The notes below the pieces were generated by a model. The model had not been told where the DNA came from. It did not search any database and worked only from the letters and a program-made list of their open reading frames with translations. Position numbers and translations under genes: made by a program. A stretch of DNA of 64,000 nucleotides from Hydractinia symbiolongicarpus (taxonomy: Eukaryota > Cnidaria > Hydrozoa > Anthoathecata > Hydractiniidae), in contig NC_079876.1 in NCBI RefSeq assembly GCF_029227915.1, positions 18,602,001 to 18,666,000 of the forward strand, read 5' to 3'. This document shows, piece after piece, positions 11,891-26,800 of the stretch (the stretch's first letter is position 1; every line of letters begins with the position of its first letter).

Positions 11891-14800
11891 ATGTCTGGAG
11901 GGTTTCCTTTTGAAGTCGCTCAACAAGCGACCCGAGATTTGTATTGTCTTATTTGTCTTAATCTCATGAGAGATGCTTTGCAGCTAAAATGTGGTCATGG
12001 AATGTGCAAGACATGTTTAGAAGACCTAGAAAAGAGCAGCATCGAAAGGTATTGTAGCAGCTCTAATGTGGGCAATTATTTCTCTTCCGGGGCGGATTTA
12101 GAATTTTTTTTGCCTGGTTTAAAATAGCTTCGCAGATGCTGAATTGTTTGTCAGGGCGATCAAAAACAACTGGGAGTTTAGAGGGCGTTTTAAGCCTTCC
12201 AACAGGACCACCGGCTTTTAACGCGCTCTGATGGTCAAAATAGCTTAAAAATCAACCCCTGAACGAGGCGTTGATTAATCACTAATTTCTTACTTTTACT
12301 TCAAGTCACTTAATTTTTACTTTTTTTGTACAACTTTGAACAAGAATTACAAACATCAAATTTTCTTTGTTTTTTTATTTAAATAAGTATTATATTTACG
12401 TCTTAAATATTACATAAAATCTTGGACGGTGTTGAGTTTCTTCAGCGTCGGGTTTAGTAGATGCGTATTTGATACCGCTGTACTCAAGTCTTGACGTTGC
12501 AGTTAAAAAATGAAATCACACTACTTATTGTAACCTGGAAACGTTTGCGACAATTTCTGTACAAAATTGCGAAATTAAATATAAAAAATCGGCATTGTTT
12601 ATTAAATAGTCACAGTTGATTCCGCTACTACATTTTTTTCTTGAACCAATCAGCTTGATTTCCTGAGAATTTAATTACAACAAGGATATCTTAAAATCAT
12701 AACAAATTCTTTTAATGTGAGGTGAAGTAAACTTTATTTGAAAAATAAAGTCAATTTTAATTGCCTGTAGGTTTATTTTTTAAACAAAATACACTAAAAA
12801 CTAAAAAGATAATAAAAACAAAGTACTTGCTTACCCTATTCGGTATGGAAGATGTAAAAAAACTCAACAAAAAATTTAAGATTGGTCCTTATTTAAAATG
12901 TTTAAATTTTTTACCGACAAAATGTAAGACATTTTGTAGAATGTAGCAACCTAAAATTACAGTAAGCTAAATTCGCCACAAACTTAACTGATTATTCCTC
13001 TTCTCGATTCCATGTATGTAACTTATTTTTTTAGTAATCGAGGCAAAATACGCATGCGCCTGATATTACTGACAAGTCAATTCTATTCGTGCGGGTTATT
13101 CGACCCGCCCACCCTCCCCTATAAATTGAGGAAGTTACTCAAAAAGTATTATTAAGACTGGCTGAGTGGCATTGGCTCGGGAAAACCAGAAGTTTCGATC
13201 CTGGAATCGGTACAAGGCGCAACTGTGTAATCTAAGCAAGGTAATAAGCCTTAAAATGCTTACACGAACTAAGAGTGATTGTGGTAATAATAAACAGATA
13301 GACGGAAAGTCAGTTAGACAATTGTTCTTGTTGAGCTTAAAGCGCTGATCAAAATAATGTATATGATCATTTGGTTTTGATGAACGGTTAATGAGATTTA
13401 AGAGTTTAGAGATTTTGCTGACGTCAGCAATGGCCCGTCGAAACCAATTCTTTTTTTAAATTTGTATACCCGTTGCCTTCATCGTATAGGTCTTTGAACA
13501 CTGATCAAGAAATTGTATAACATGAGTTACTTTTGACAAACGGTTGCAAAAATATTGGGGTTTAAAGGGTTTTTTAGTGACGTCATCAACCCTTTTATTC
13601 CGAAACGGATTTGGGGACCCATGTTTAGGAAAATTACCCAAACTGGTCATAGGTGATCCATACGCACGCAGTGAAAAATCATTGACATTACAACCTCGTT
13701 TCCAAGTTAATTGGCCTCAGAGTTGACGTTGGGCCGTAAAGTCAGAAAATTTAACATATTAGACATGCATATTTCGGCAACATCAAAGAAAAATGAGCAC
13801 ATCACCTTTGCGTGTTACAGACAGACACATTGAGTATATTAGGAATACAGGAGTATAGGGATATAGGAGTATATTAGGTGTATTAGGAATTGTAAATACG
13901 TACGAATACCGAAAATAACTCCACACAATACCTCATTAAAGTTTATTTCTCAAATAGCGTCCTTAGTTATAAACAGATTACGTAGACAATAAGGCTCTTA
14001 TGTTCGGTTGACTGAATGAAAAAAGTGAATAAGAAAGTAATGTTTGTTTATATTCCTTTCATTGTCTCTCATTTCACTATTAGCTTTACCAACAGCTAGC
14101 TAAATACACTTTGGAATTTCCAACAAGAATGTCCAACGTACAATGTAAAAATACGATATAAAAATGTTGCAAAATAATGTACAATCATGTTTAAAAGTTT
14201 GCTACAAGGATTCACAACCTTAACTAAGATTACCCTACTCCTTCATAAAGGCAACAAAAGTCGCTTTGTTTTGAAGTGTACGTAAATCTCACCTGCATGT
14301 TAGTCCTGGATTGTTCTGCCGCAAAGTTTGCATTTTACACCAGTTGCCTACACCAGAGAAATTATTGCCGAGTCAGATAGGAAGCTTACACCGGCAGAAC
14401 TGGTGTAAATAATGAAGCTGTCACCGACACCAAACATCAAACATTTTGCAGGACGAAAACGCGGCGATTTGATTTTTTTGACGGAAATCGAGCCCGAACC
14501 TGGAGTCTAAAAACAAGTTATATATCCCGAGGGCTTGCGAACAGGTGTTATCCTGCTGTGTTCAGACTTCAGCAAAATCAAAAACCAAGACTCACAGAGA
14601 TACACTTTACCTTTTTGGAGAAAAATTTTGATTGGTGATTTACACCACTACACCATAGCTGAATCAAAGAATTTCTTGAGAAGAAACTAGTTACTTTTGA
14701 AATTGAAAGTTCTGCTTCGTTTAAAATAAGGCTGTAACATCATTTTTTATTATGTTCTATTTAGGAAATTTGGTTTCGTGTGTCCAACTTGTCGACAAGA

Positions 14801-17800
14801 AATAGACAAAAGCACTGTAAGTTAGATTTATAACCAGTAGCATTCCATTCGCCATTTTGCGAGTTCCCATAACTCCTATAAGTATCAGCAGTCTCTTTAA
14901 AAATGCCCGTCTGCCTGTCGCTGCGCAACATGGCGTCGCAAGTAGCGAGACCCACGGAAAACCAGCCAATGCAGCTTTATTTCGGATCCCGCCAGACCTC
15001 GTTTTTTTACTGGCCGTGCTTTGACCGCTTACGCGTAATAGACTAATCACGGGGACGGATTTTCACTAATGACCAATCCAAGTGCTTCGCGGTCTCAATA
15101 TGAGGAAGCATGCTACACTTGCAAAGGCCATTTTGGTTTGGAAGTGGTGGTGTGAAGTTTTTAGGTCTCTTTTCAGTCCTTTTTCCTTCTGACTACTTTT
15201 TATCCTATCCTATCCTAACATTATTTAGTTTCTGTGTGTTTTCACATGTTAATGTCACGTTTTCTAGCTATGCATAGATCTTCAACAAACAAATGTTAAG
15301 TTTTTGCCTAGCTACGAAACTTAGATTTTGAGGCAGCTGGCTATAGCTATATTTATTTTTTATTCCTATTCTTTTTAAAGTTCTTATTCAGTTTGGTATA
15401 TTGTTATTTATTTTTATGTTGTAGTTGGGCCTGCCTAGCTAGCTCCTTTTAGCTACCTCTGGCTACCTCTGGCTATAAATGAAAGTAGCCAAACGCAGTT
15501 TTATTACTGTTTTAATAATTTAATCTGCAAAAAAAAATTGCTGAGTAATTTTTTAACCTGAACCGGGTTAACCGGCGTTCAACTACAGTGGCTTAACCTG
15601 ACGTTTCGTCATCCGGCTAGTTCTGAATATTATTCAATCGAAATATGTCTGAAAGTTGAAGAAGTAAGAACAGTCCTTTCTGTTCTAGTCAGACAACAAT
15701 TACATTTAATGGTTCTATATATTCTTAGGTAACTCCAGCTGCGATGATAAATAGAATCATTTTATCATTGAAAGTTAAATGTGAACACTCGGACAAAGGA
15801 TGTGAATGGATTGGTGAGCTAAGTAACACGGAGGTATTTTCTGTTTAGGTTTTAGTGGCATTGCTTTTGGTTCCAATACTTAGAAATTGCAGAATCAAGT
15901 ATCTGTAATTTTCACATTTATGAAATCAATTTATTATGAATGAAGTTAATATTTTTCGCTGTATTTGAATTTATCCAGTATATACTATTTCAGCAGCGGT
16001 GTTTTTTTGTTCAAAAAAAACTTGTTAATTTTCGACTTTTTATGGTATGCCTCGGCTGCAAGAAGAGGTCAAGGCGTATGATACAATTAAACACACTGTT
16101 GTGGCACTTTAATTACTTGCAGTATGATTTTGAAACTTACATTATAAACTTTTTGACGGAGATTTGGAATATTATAACATTCTCTGCAACAACGTTTTCA
16201 GTGTATTAATTTGCAGGTGTGTTAAGTCTAATGACACGAGGATCATTACTTTAGAGGACTGTTCTTTACACTCTCATGGGTAATAGGGATGTCTCTAGTT
16301 TACATTAGGAAGTTCTAGAATTGTACCAGTTTCATATTTACGCTGTAAATAGTAGTTTAAGTCCATTGCCCCTAAAAAATAATGTCTTAAAGACCTAGTA
16401 TAATCATCAAATTTCGTTTTTTATGGAAACGGGTCATTGAAGCAATTAAGGAAGTGATGTAACTATGTTTTACAAATCATAAAGTTATATATCTATTTTA
16501 ATGCAATTATAAAAATAAGTATTTTGATGAAGAAGGACAACAATCTTATCGGATCAAAAATAATAAACATCTTTGTCAGCTATGCAAAAATACCCTATTT
16601 ACTTTATATTATAGAAAAATAATGTCCTATGTATCTCACAATTTTAGATTCATTTACAAAAACAATGCGCATTTCAACTTATATGTTGTACTTTTGAACT
16701 TTGTGATAAAATGATAGAACGGCACGAGCTGTCAAACCACGAAGAGAAGTGTCCTTACAAGCCAGAAACATGTCAGTTTTGTCAATTGGTTGTCTTACGT
16801 TTAGTAATAGAGGTATGTAGTACGTAGTTTACGTATCTAATAATATGGTACGACGTCAATACTATAATGGTCTTAAAAAACCCTGCCTATAACAGCCAAA
16901 AACTTCAGCTGAGCGATAAAATAAAGGACGCAATCTTTGTAAAAAATGTAAATAAAACATAAAAAAGGATAAGATTTTCTGTAAGCAAAATACCGACTGA
17001 TGATTCTAGCGCTTCCCTTTTTTTAAATAGCGAAGACGATACACGCACATGCCCTGACCATAGACCTATTTAACCAATCAAACCATATATTCGTATATTT
17101 TCACTTGAAAGTCACTAGCCCGTGAAAAACGTCTCAGTGCCCGTAGTACATATTTCCTGCATTGCTACATCTTGCATACTTGCCCGCCTGTTAAGATGAA
17201 GTAATAAAATTTATTTGGACTCATGATATAACTTAAATCATAGTTGTGATTATAATGAAGTTCTTGATTATAAAACACACGTTTTTTAATATGAATCACG
17301 TTCAGACAGCTGGAATACAAGGAGACTTTACAAGTACATTGAAGTCAAAATAGTAATATATTATCGTCAGTGAGTTGTTTTGAGCAGATACCGTAACATT
17401 TTTTCTTGAATGCTATCTCTCTTTAGTATATATTTCAGTTTTTTCGAAACTATATCTCAGGGAAAACTTAGCAAGGAAAAATATTTCGTGGGGGAAAATC
17501 TTTGCGAGATTTCCCAGACGAATGTTTTTCCTGAAAGCGTGTAGTAACTTTTCTTCTGTTCGACATAATAATCTTCTTCAAGTGAAAAGTTTCTTAAAAA
17601 GGACTACAAGATGGGATGTGGACTTTTGGCTTTCATGATTTACACGAAAGTTAAACTAATAAGAAGGGGAAAGTTTAGGAGCAGTTATGTCAAAAACATC
17701 ATCTTAAAGAAACTGAAATAACATAATGAAGGTCCCTACAAATATATTATTTTATAAATTATCCCTTATAAGCACCTACTTTAAGCCGTCTGATAAAAGA

Positions 17801-20800
17801 AACTTCGCACTACAACCTTGCATAGAAATATTGAGACAAAACATGGCTAATAGCCTTAAACAGTTAATGATAAGCAGCTGGCAGGCTGCAAAGATCCTAC
17901 TTTAGCACACACGTAGCTCAGGCAAACAGCTTTTAAATTTCTTTAGTCGAATTCAATAGCATGTCGGCGTAACGAAAAAATCCACGTTGGGGTCTAGCAT
18001 TCGTATCGCATGGTTATGCTGACGTTAGCAACAATTAGCTAACTTCCCAGAGTTTAAATTTCACTAAATTAATCTAAAGTTCACTCTAGGCATTGACAAA
18101 AGGTAAAATTTGAAATTCGGTACACTGATAAATTTAGAACAACGAAAAATAAATAAATATTAGGAACGAAAAATATTAATTATTATCAAGAACTAAAAAT
18201 ATTAATTATTATCAATAACGGAAAATAAATACTAGGACCGAAAAATATTCAAATTGTATTACAGCTATGGTCGTGTGTGGACAAACACTAAGTCAGAGAA
18301 CCTAAATTCGCACAAGCAAATTTCAATTACAAAGCCAACACTCTGAAGATTTGAGGAAGGACGTTTTTGGGTGACAGTTTTTAGAATTTTATTTCGGGAA
18401 CTTATAATATACATATACAAGTAAAAATACTAAACAAATAAGTAAAACAGTTACTACAATCTTAAAAATATGCTACATAAATATTTTTTTTCTTTTTCCT
18501 GTGAATTTTTTTGAAAAGCAGCATAGAGGACTTTCCCCACTAATAAAAATCTAGGGTAGTTCTTAAGATATCAAATTTCAAAAACTTGCACATAGGAAAT
18601 TGACGTGTTTTTCACAGGTGTAAATATTTTTTTATAATATATTAAAGATAAAAATAGGACTATGCAACGTTTTTGTATACATTAATTCAAGAATAATTTC
18701 AGAGTAAAACTTTTCAAGCAGGTTTTTGTGTGGTATGTATATAAAATATACAAGTAGGATGTCATACTCATTGCTTTTTTGCTGAGACGTTGAAAGACAG
18801 AGATCGATAGAATGTTTACACGAGCACCAGTGTCTATTTTATACGTAACCATTGTATCATTGGTTGAGAGATCGATTAGCCAGTCTGCATGGTCTGATGC
18901 AGTTGGATCGGATAGTTTGTTGATGTCCTTCGCTTTCGGAGATTTGTTCAAGTTCGATTGATCTCAGAAAGAATTCATTGTCTGAACTGTCTGAGTCTGA
19001 ATTAGATTGATGTTCAACTGAGCCAACTGGTTTTGATGGAAGTTGTGAGTATCTCTTTGGTTTGTTATTACGTTGAGATAAGTTTTGATTAGATTTTCGA
19101 CATTATTTAGAAAAGTGTCCTTTACTTTAACAGGTATTGCATACTTTGCCGTATTCTGGGCATGAACTACGAGGATGACTTCCAGCACAGAATTTGCATT
19201 TCATGATTTCTTGCTTTTTTGATAATGGAGCATCTGATTGATATCAGATTTAGCAGTTGATGACGATGGAGTTGAGTTAGGGTTGTTGTGAGAATAGACT
19301 TAGTTTGCAACTTTGATACCTCATTAGCTCTGCAGTTGGATAGTACTTTTTCGAATGTGATGTCGTTTTCGCAGAGTAGGCGTTCTTTAAATTTTTGTAT
19401 CTTAAATCGATAATGATCATGTTTTGATGCGAGAATCCCGGAGTTGATTGAGTTTACACAGTCTTCGCTCAATTTACATAATCTAGTGTAGTATTCATCA
19501 AATTTCTCAAAGTCTTCCTGCCGAACAGTGAAGAATGTAGATCTCATAAAAGTAATTTTTTTCTCGGTTTGAAGTGATCATCATATTTCTGGAGAATAAT
19601 GTTCAATTTCATTTCATCTCCTTCGTGGAATTCAAAGGTATCGTAAATTTTTTTGCATTGCTTACCTATGCAGTGAAGAAGGATTGATGATTTCACAATA
19701 TCCGGCTTATCAGCAGATTCGGTGGCTTGGAGGAAGATATGAAATGCCTGCTTCCATGATTTCCAGAGTTCGGCAGATTTTTTGAATGTCCAAGTTTAGT
19801 GCCTTTGAAGCCTTGAGACAATTCATTATCATTAAAATACAAATGTATGTGCAGATATGAGTGGATGTAAAGAGAGTGAAAAAGTAAAGCTTTTCAGCTT
19901 AAGTCAGCCATCTTTGATAAAAATAACAAGAGTAAAAACTATGTACAGGTCTAATCGATATATAGGGTTATTTACAAGGCATGTATACCTTACTTCATAT
20001 CGGACTCGAGAAGGAATTACCGACGTCTCTTAAACCAGTTTCCAAAGTATTAAAAGGCGCATTTCTATAATCTCCACCCAAAGTGATTGTATCTGCGTGT
20101 ATTTTCTTATAAAAAAAGTCAAACACAGCAGAAATTAAATTAAATTAAATTCGATATTCCCGATGAAACCTTTTGAGGAATCATATGAGCACACTACACA
20201 ACAATCATTGAACGCACAACAATCATTGAACGCAATAATGACTCCTTTCAAGGAGTCAAGCAAAGAATTAAACCCTAAAGGAGTCAAATGAGCACCTCAA
20301 AGGGGAGTCATTGCGTCTTGACTCCTTCTTTTTTTCTTTTTTTTTTTGGATTATTTTTTTTTTTGAATTATTTCTTTAATAACTATTTTCAATTTTACAA
20401 CAATAACTAGAATATTATTTGATTACGAGGGACTAATTTACTACATAACACAACATATTCCTAGCTAACGATTTAACAGTTCAACTTTGAAATTTCAAGA
20501 TCAACCACAATATCATCTCCTACATCGAACTTTTTATATAAACTTCTCGAACCTCTTAAACATATTAAACCAGATCTCAACAGAGCAAAACAAAGTTTTG
20601 TGCGTATATGTGTGACTACAGTTGAAATGGGTATGTTCTTCTTATCCGCTATCATTTCCGAAAGCCGACTGTAAAAAGTGATGCATTCGCGACCCATGTT
20701 TCCGTGAATTGAAAATATAAGCGGCGTGAAACTGCCATTATCAACACTCAAAATTCTACGATTGTAATTTCTTTTCTTCTCGTTCCCGTTTGAAATGAAA

Positions 20801-23800
20801 GATTGCTGTAAAGTTTGGTTGTTGTACCTCGAGGCAGTGGGGTCAAAAACCCTTACGTCAAAAAATGCCTGTTGGCCGTTTATCCAAAAATCACGAGCAC
20901 GAATGTCCGATCTGCAATCAGTACCGGTTTTTACACTCTTTAAATCGAAACGTTCTCCAGTCAGCAGTAGCAGATTCGGTTCTAACTGTACGTCATGACA
21001 AACATCCTTGAGTAACTTTGATGTGAGGTCACGAATGTCGTTGTGACGTCTCGTAACAAAGCCACCCATCGAGCTCCACAAACGCAACTGCTGGGTAAGT
21101 TGGGAATGCTCCAATTGTAGCGTAGACGCATAGCATCCCAAAACTCTTGCTTGTTGAGATAAAAACCTTGCTTAGTTATTGGCAATACATTGAGCCAATT
21201 GGAGACTCCTTTTTTGTTGGTTGATGTCGTTTACCTTAACTTGCTTCACCGTCATGTTATTTCTGCATAGGGCATTCTCTTTCTGGATATCCAATTTTAA
21301 AGTTCTAACTTGTGCTTTAGCTGTTTTTGTTTTTCCAACATCGTAGATACCGTCAATGTCTTGCGTTTTGATAGAGTCGACAAGACATTTTGTGATCATT
21401 CTCGAATTATTAAATTGTACTTCTGCGTCGTCAGGAAAAATAGTGAGATTCAATCCTCCAAGTCGTGTGGGAAGTGATAGCAAAAGCCTTTCGTTTTCGG
21501 AGCATAGATGACCATCAGTTATCGCAGGTATGAATTCGTTTCTGACGACTGTCTCTATCGATTGAAGTAATTTTTTTATGTCAGGAACGGTCCGGAGAAG
21601 AAATGTCAAATTAGCTTTAAAACCGGTTACAAACGCACAATAAGATGATTGAGGTTCTAGTTCAGCAATCTTTGATAGAAGTTTTAGCTGTTCAACTAAA
21701 CTTGCAACTTTGTTATTAACATATTCAATCTTGTAAGACCGACTACCAATGACTGCACCAAGATGACGTTGACCAGTCGATGTTACCAAAATATTTGAAT
21801 CTGCAAAGATTTGCTCAGCACTAAGTAGATACTCTTGTTTCACAATTAGATGGGATTTAGTCGCTTTCGGGAAGTAGCCGTATTTCGGACCGATGTCAAC
21901 GATTTTCGACCAAAATTCTTTAATTTCGTAAAGTTTTCCAGCAACAGTAAAATCATCAGCGTATGCAACCTCTTTAAGGGTGTGGTCATTCGAACGTGTA
22001 TTGTTGAAAAGTGCTTTCAACAATGGTATGATTCCAATAGCATACGAAGCATCGACGTCGGATCGCCCTGTGTGGTGCCTTCCCTCGAAAGAATCTCCTT
22101 TCCGCCTATCACGAACAAACGTGCAGGTACAGCATAACAGTTGTTAATGAAGGTAGCAATCATTGGGCATAACTTGGAAGTGTTATGCAGCATTACCCTA
22201 ATTGAGGTAAAGGCATTCTCAGCATCGATTAGAAGAACAGCCTCAGTGTCATCGTTGTCGAAAATGTCATGCATCGCATGGACGCCTGTTTCAACACCAG
22301 CATTTTGACCAGCACAAACTTGTAACGAACCTGCTGCTTTAATTACGTCATTTTTAGATATGTTTATCACAATCTTCCCAACTATTCTACGAAGCACCTC
22401 ACCAACACGAATTGGTCGTAAACCAGGATTTTTGTTAACGGTATTAAACGGCAAGCAACAAAAGCTTCAAGCGGAGATCTATCAGATTCTGGAATAGATT
22501 CAATACACAGCTTCTTCGTTAACTCGGCTATGGCTTTACGTAGATCAGTATTGGTTGTACAAAATGTGGACGAGCAAAGTATACGTCTCCATCCGTCAGC
22601 ATCCAAACCTGACGGACCAGAACCACCTTTGGTATACGTGGCAGCTTTCAATACCATGTCTTCATCAATGATATCAAAAACAATATCATGGATTCGCCGT
22701 GACGGTTGATCTATTAACGTATCTTCGCTAAGATTCCCCTGATCTGGATTTTTTTGTTCCAATAATAATAATAATGTCTTGTCGTTAAATGGAAGGATAA
22801 CTTGCGTCATGTTGTCAGTTAATAATCGCAAAGCACAGTTGATATTTCCCTTCTGCATGAACAATCGAAACTTTTTCGAAATAGATGAAATCCCATTCTC
22901 CCATAGTGTCAAGCGCCGTTCTAAAGCTTTTGTATGGTCTTTTGATTTCGACTTCTTGCTGGGTTTTTGTAACAACAGTGAAGGCATTACATGAAGTGCT
23001 TTTAACGAAATAGGTTTCATCGGCGAATCGTCGATCCAAAGATTTATAAGACGTGTCATTTCTCGAATAAACAATTTTCCAGCCGCACCAGAAGGTAGTA
23101 AAAACAAATTTTTTTTCCAATAAACTATTCTTTCATATGTATAGTCTAAATCATGCGTAAATTTTGATCCTGGAATGCTCTTCCAATATAAATTTTTATT
23201 TACTACAGTTGTTGGAATAATTCGTTCGGCAGCTGGTTGGCTTGAAGAGTTTGTAATTGTCGCTTCATTTGTTTTTCGTAAACATGTTCTAAGATGAATA
23301 TTCAAACCTTTATATGTGGTAAAAGTTCTCGAATTACAGGAGTTGCATCTGAATGATGTAGAAGATGTCGCCAATTGAATTGGTTGCGCGGAACTGCCAT
23401 TTGAGTTTGAATTTCGTTTCGATTCGTTATTCACTAGCGTTCGATTTAAAGTGACCATAACAAGTACCAGTAATTTCGCGGCAAAGTTAATCTGCTTAAT
23501 ACGTTTAGTCACGAACAAAAACATCACATTTACTGCTTTGTTTCAGATTTCCAATTAACCGTTAGCGGAAAAACGTCCACCATGTTCGAAGTCATTGCAT
23601 TGGTCCTTCAATCTCTTCAATTCTTGACTCCTTCTTGCGTCTCAATTTCACTACTTTTTGACTCCCTAGGGAGTCTTTGTGAAATGATTGCATTTAAGGT
23701 TTCATTTGACTCTTCTAAATTTATCAGTGTAGCTAGTAAAACATTTTGCAGACAGTATTTATTTTACTGAAAAGAAGAAAAAAATTAAAAATAATGAATC

Positions 23801-26800
23801 TAATGTTTCTATAAAACAGCACTAAAAAAGTAGGAAATTCGTCGCGAAATCTATCTATTTGTAAATAGAATGTCTGTAGTTGCATAGTGTATATTCCTTG
23901 TACCTCGAACCTCTGAATGGTCTGCTTATAACACACCTTATTGTTTACATTGTAAAATGTTGAAGATCAATGAGATCAATGACGGAAATCTTACTTTAGT
24001 CATTTCTTAGCCCGTAATAAAGAGCTTGTTTACAGCTCTCAGACTTTCCTGCTCTTGCAACTTCCTAAAGGAATTCCTTGTTTTAAATGGCAAATGATTT
24101 TATATCTTCATTAGGATCATTATCATACCTGCGGAAAGTTTCCAGTAAAATGTCCAAATAACTGCTCAGATGTAATGATGAAAAGAGAGGCGGTAAAGTT
24201 TTTTTTTACAGTTGTTAGAGCAACAATAATTAGCACAGATGTAAACACAGGTTGATAAGCCTCAAAAATAATTCAAGCATTTTTTTAAAAAAAAACTATA
24301 GAAACGCAAGTAACGTGGGTGCAAATTATTCACACTCTGCATTCACATTAAATATTTTAAATTATTTTGTATAATTGGAGTATTGTATTTTCAACTATTA
24401 CCTTTGTACAAGTACAAATTGTTATTGTATGTATAGGTGGAACATCATCGAGGACTTTGTCAGGAAGAAATTGTATCATGCGAATATTTCGCCTTTGGTT
24501 GCAGTTATTCGGTATGGGAAACATTACTCTTTTAATATGTGATCTTGTCATTTAATTCACGATGAATATCTAAAGTTATCATTTTTCTTGTTTTCCTTTT
24601 TGCCCGTTGTAAAAACTTGTTTTGTACTATTTTAAAATTCGAATTAAACTCCTACAGTGTGGTATACATATAACCTTGCTTATCTAAAGTTATGAAAAGT
24701 CATAGTTGGATTCTCAGTGGGGATGAGCACATGCACAATAATGGATCTGTAATAAGTTCACGTAAACAAGGACAAAAATTAAACTGTAAATATTTATGCT
24801 CAAATGCTAGTTTTGTAAAAATAACCCATTCACGTCCTGTAAATGCAAATCCGACTTGTTTGGGTTTTACTCAGTAATCGAAGGAAATGGGTTTTCGGAC
24901 ATTTTTTTTGCATTTTTCATGCGAACTATGTAAAAACCGAAAAATGTGTTAACTATTTTTTGTTTAACTATAAAAAACTTCAAACAGAATGTTAAAATTC
25001 GCTCTAGAATAAAATAATTAAATTTTAAGCAGATAGTGATATTTGTTTGTCAAATTTCCGTTTTTTTTATATCATCGAAAAGCTCATAGAATATTATGTT
25101 TTTTTAAATATAAATTTTTGACAGGAGAAAGCTAACAAAAGGGAAAATATAAACATTTAACTAAAACCCAGTCATGTTTTAAACGGTGTCTGTTTGTTTT
25201 ACTTAAAAATGTATTGTCAAGATCACAGTGTAAAGTTAAAAAAAGTACAATAAGAAAGAACACAGAACACCTTTTCGACATAAATTTGGAACTACACCTT
25301 GAAAGGCAGGACAGCGTTTTATTACTCAAGTGGAGTAAATCTAAATAATATGATTTTTTATGCCAAAAGCTGTAACTACTTGTAGCTTTTAGGCTCAAAG
25401 GTGGGAACTCCAAAAAGGGGTTCCATAATTCTCTTCGCAGTATATTATTTTTTAATAACAATAACTATTCGACAAGCATCTGGCTTTCAAAAAGTATATA
25501 CTTTATATACTTTTATATCGCAGTTTAGAGATTACAGACAGTATTCTCAACACCGGTAATATGTGTTTCATGTATCCTTAAATATCTTTAGTGCTCCAGA
25601 AAATGTTTATCAAAACATTATGATGATTCTTTGCGCCAGCATTTGTCATTAACTATGCACAAAATTGCTTCAATGGAAGAAAAAAAGTTAGAATATATGG
25701 ACATTATGAAAAAAGTCGAAGGTATGCAAGTGGCGAAAAGAGAATTTGAGAGTATGCAAGGAATGAAAGACAAATTTGAAGCTATGAAAATGGAGTTAAA
25801 ATCTATGCAAGCAATGAGATATGAAGTCGAAGCTATGAAAAGGGAATTCGAGGCCATGAAGGTAATGAGATATGAATTCGAAGGTATGAAAAGGGAATTC
25901 GAAGTTATGCGAGTAATGAGAGATGAACTCAAAGCTATGAAAAGAGAGGTCAAATCTATGCAATTATTAAAAAATGAATTCCAAACTATGAAAACAGAAT
26001 TCGAAACCGTACAAGTCATGAAAGACGAATTTCAAGATGTGCAGACAATAAAAGAGGAGTTTGAGAGTGTGAAAAAAATGACGAAAAAATTTAAAGATTT
26101 GCAAGCTGAAGAAACAAATTGGTGCTTAAACAAACTTCTCCTGATGATAAAGGGTATATTAGCAGATAAGAAACGCGGACTTGCGCCATTTTACAAGTCT
26201 TCTTTGAAAAGATTTGATTTAACCTTCGGTCTTTTCTTTGATAAACTATATAATTTGAAGTCAATGTTAGAAGAATTAGATACTGGTTGTCTTTTAGAAA
26301 AATGCTTGTCAGAAGGCATGTTGCAGATGAAAAAAGATATTTTCATCTCTGATAGTCAAAGCGAATATTTGAAGGCTGAAGTCAGAAAGGAATTCGGAAA
26401 GTTAGTTACACTTGAAAAAGAGAAATATTTTAAATCTGTTTTGACTAAAGAAAAAAGATTCGAGGGCTTACTAAACGTGATGTTCGAAAACGAACGATAT
26501 ATTAGTCGAGGAGATTTTTTCTACAAAATAAAACGTAATGTTACAAAATCTATAAATGACGACATTTTTTCCTGTTCCATTAAAACTCAAGACATTTCAT
26601 TGGAGGTAAAGTTACAACGACGTGAAGAAGAATTTGTAGAATGCATTTTTTATAACAAAGAACTTAAGGAGCATCACATTGAACTTAAACGTTCGTCATA
26701 TCTACCTTTCTATACAGATGGAGATTGCATTATATATCGATATAAGGAAGACCTTAAAAATTTGTGTGATTTTATTGTTAATAATAAAATGCTACTTAGA

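Noticed and set aside
13159-13201. Functional tRNA gene
   Set aside because: A-to-B box distance is too short and no cloverleaf acceptor stem could be formed by eye.
16228-16275. GAGGATCATTACTTTAGAGG as an extra DHY-type exon of gene A
   Set aside because: It starts like the DHY exon but lacks the Cys residues and CPNNCSD, and diverges after nine bases.
25618-26019. Antisense open frame of 133 codons opposite gene A coil
   Set aside because: It is the mirror of the Met/Lys/Glu-rich repeat exon and has no independent splice or motif support. The same applies to 40604-41127 and 63076-63570.
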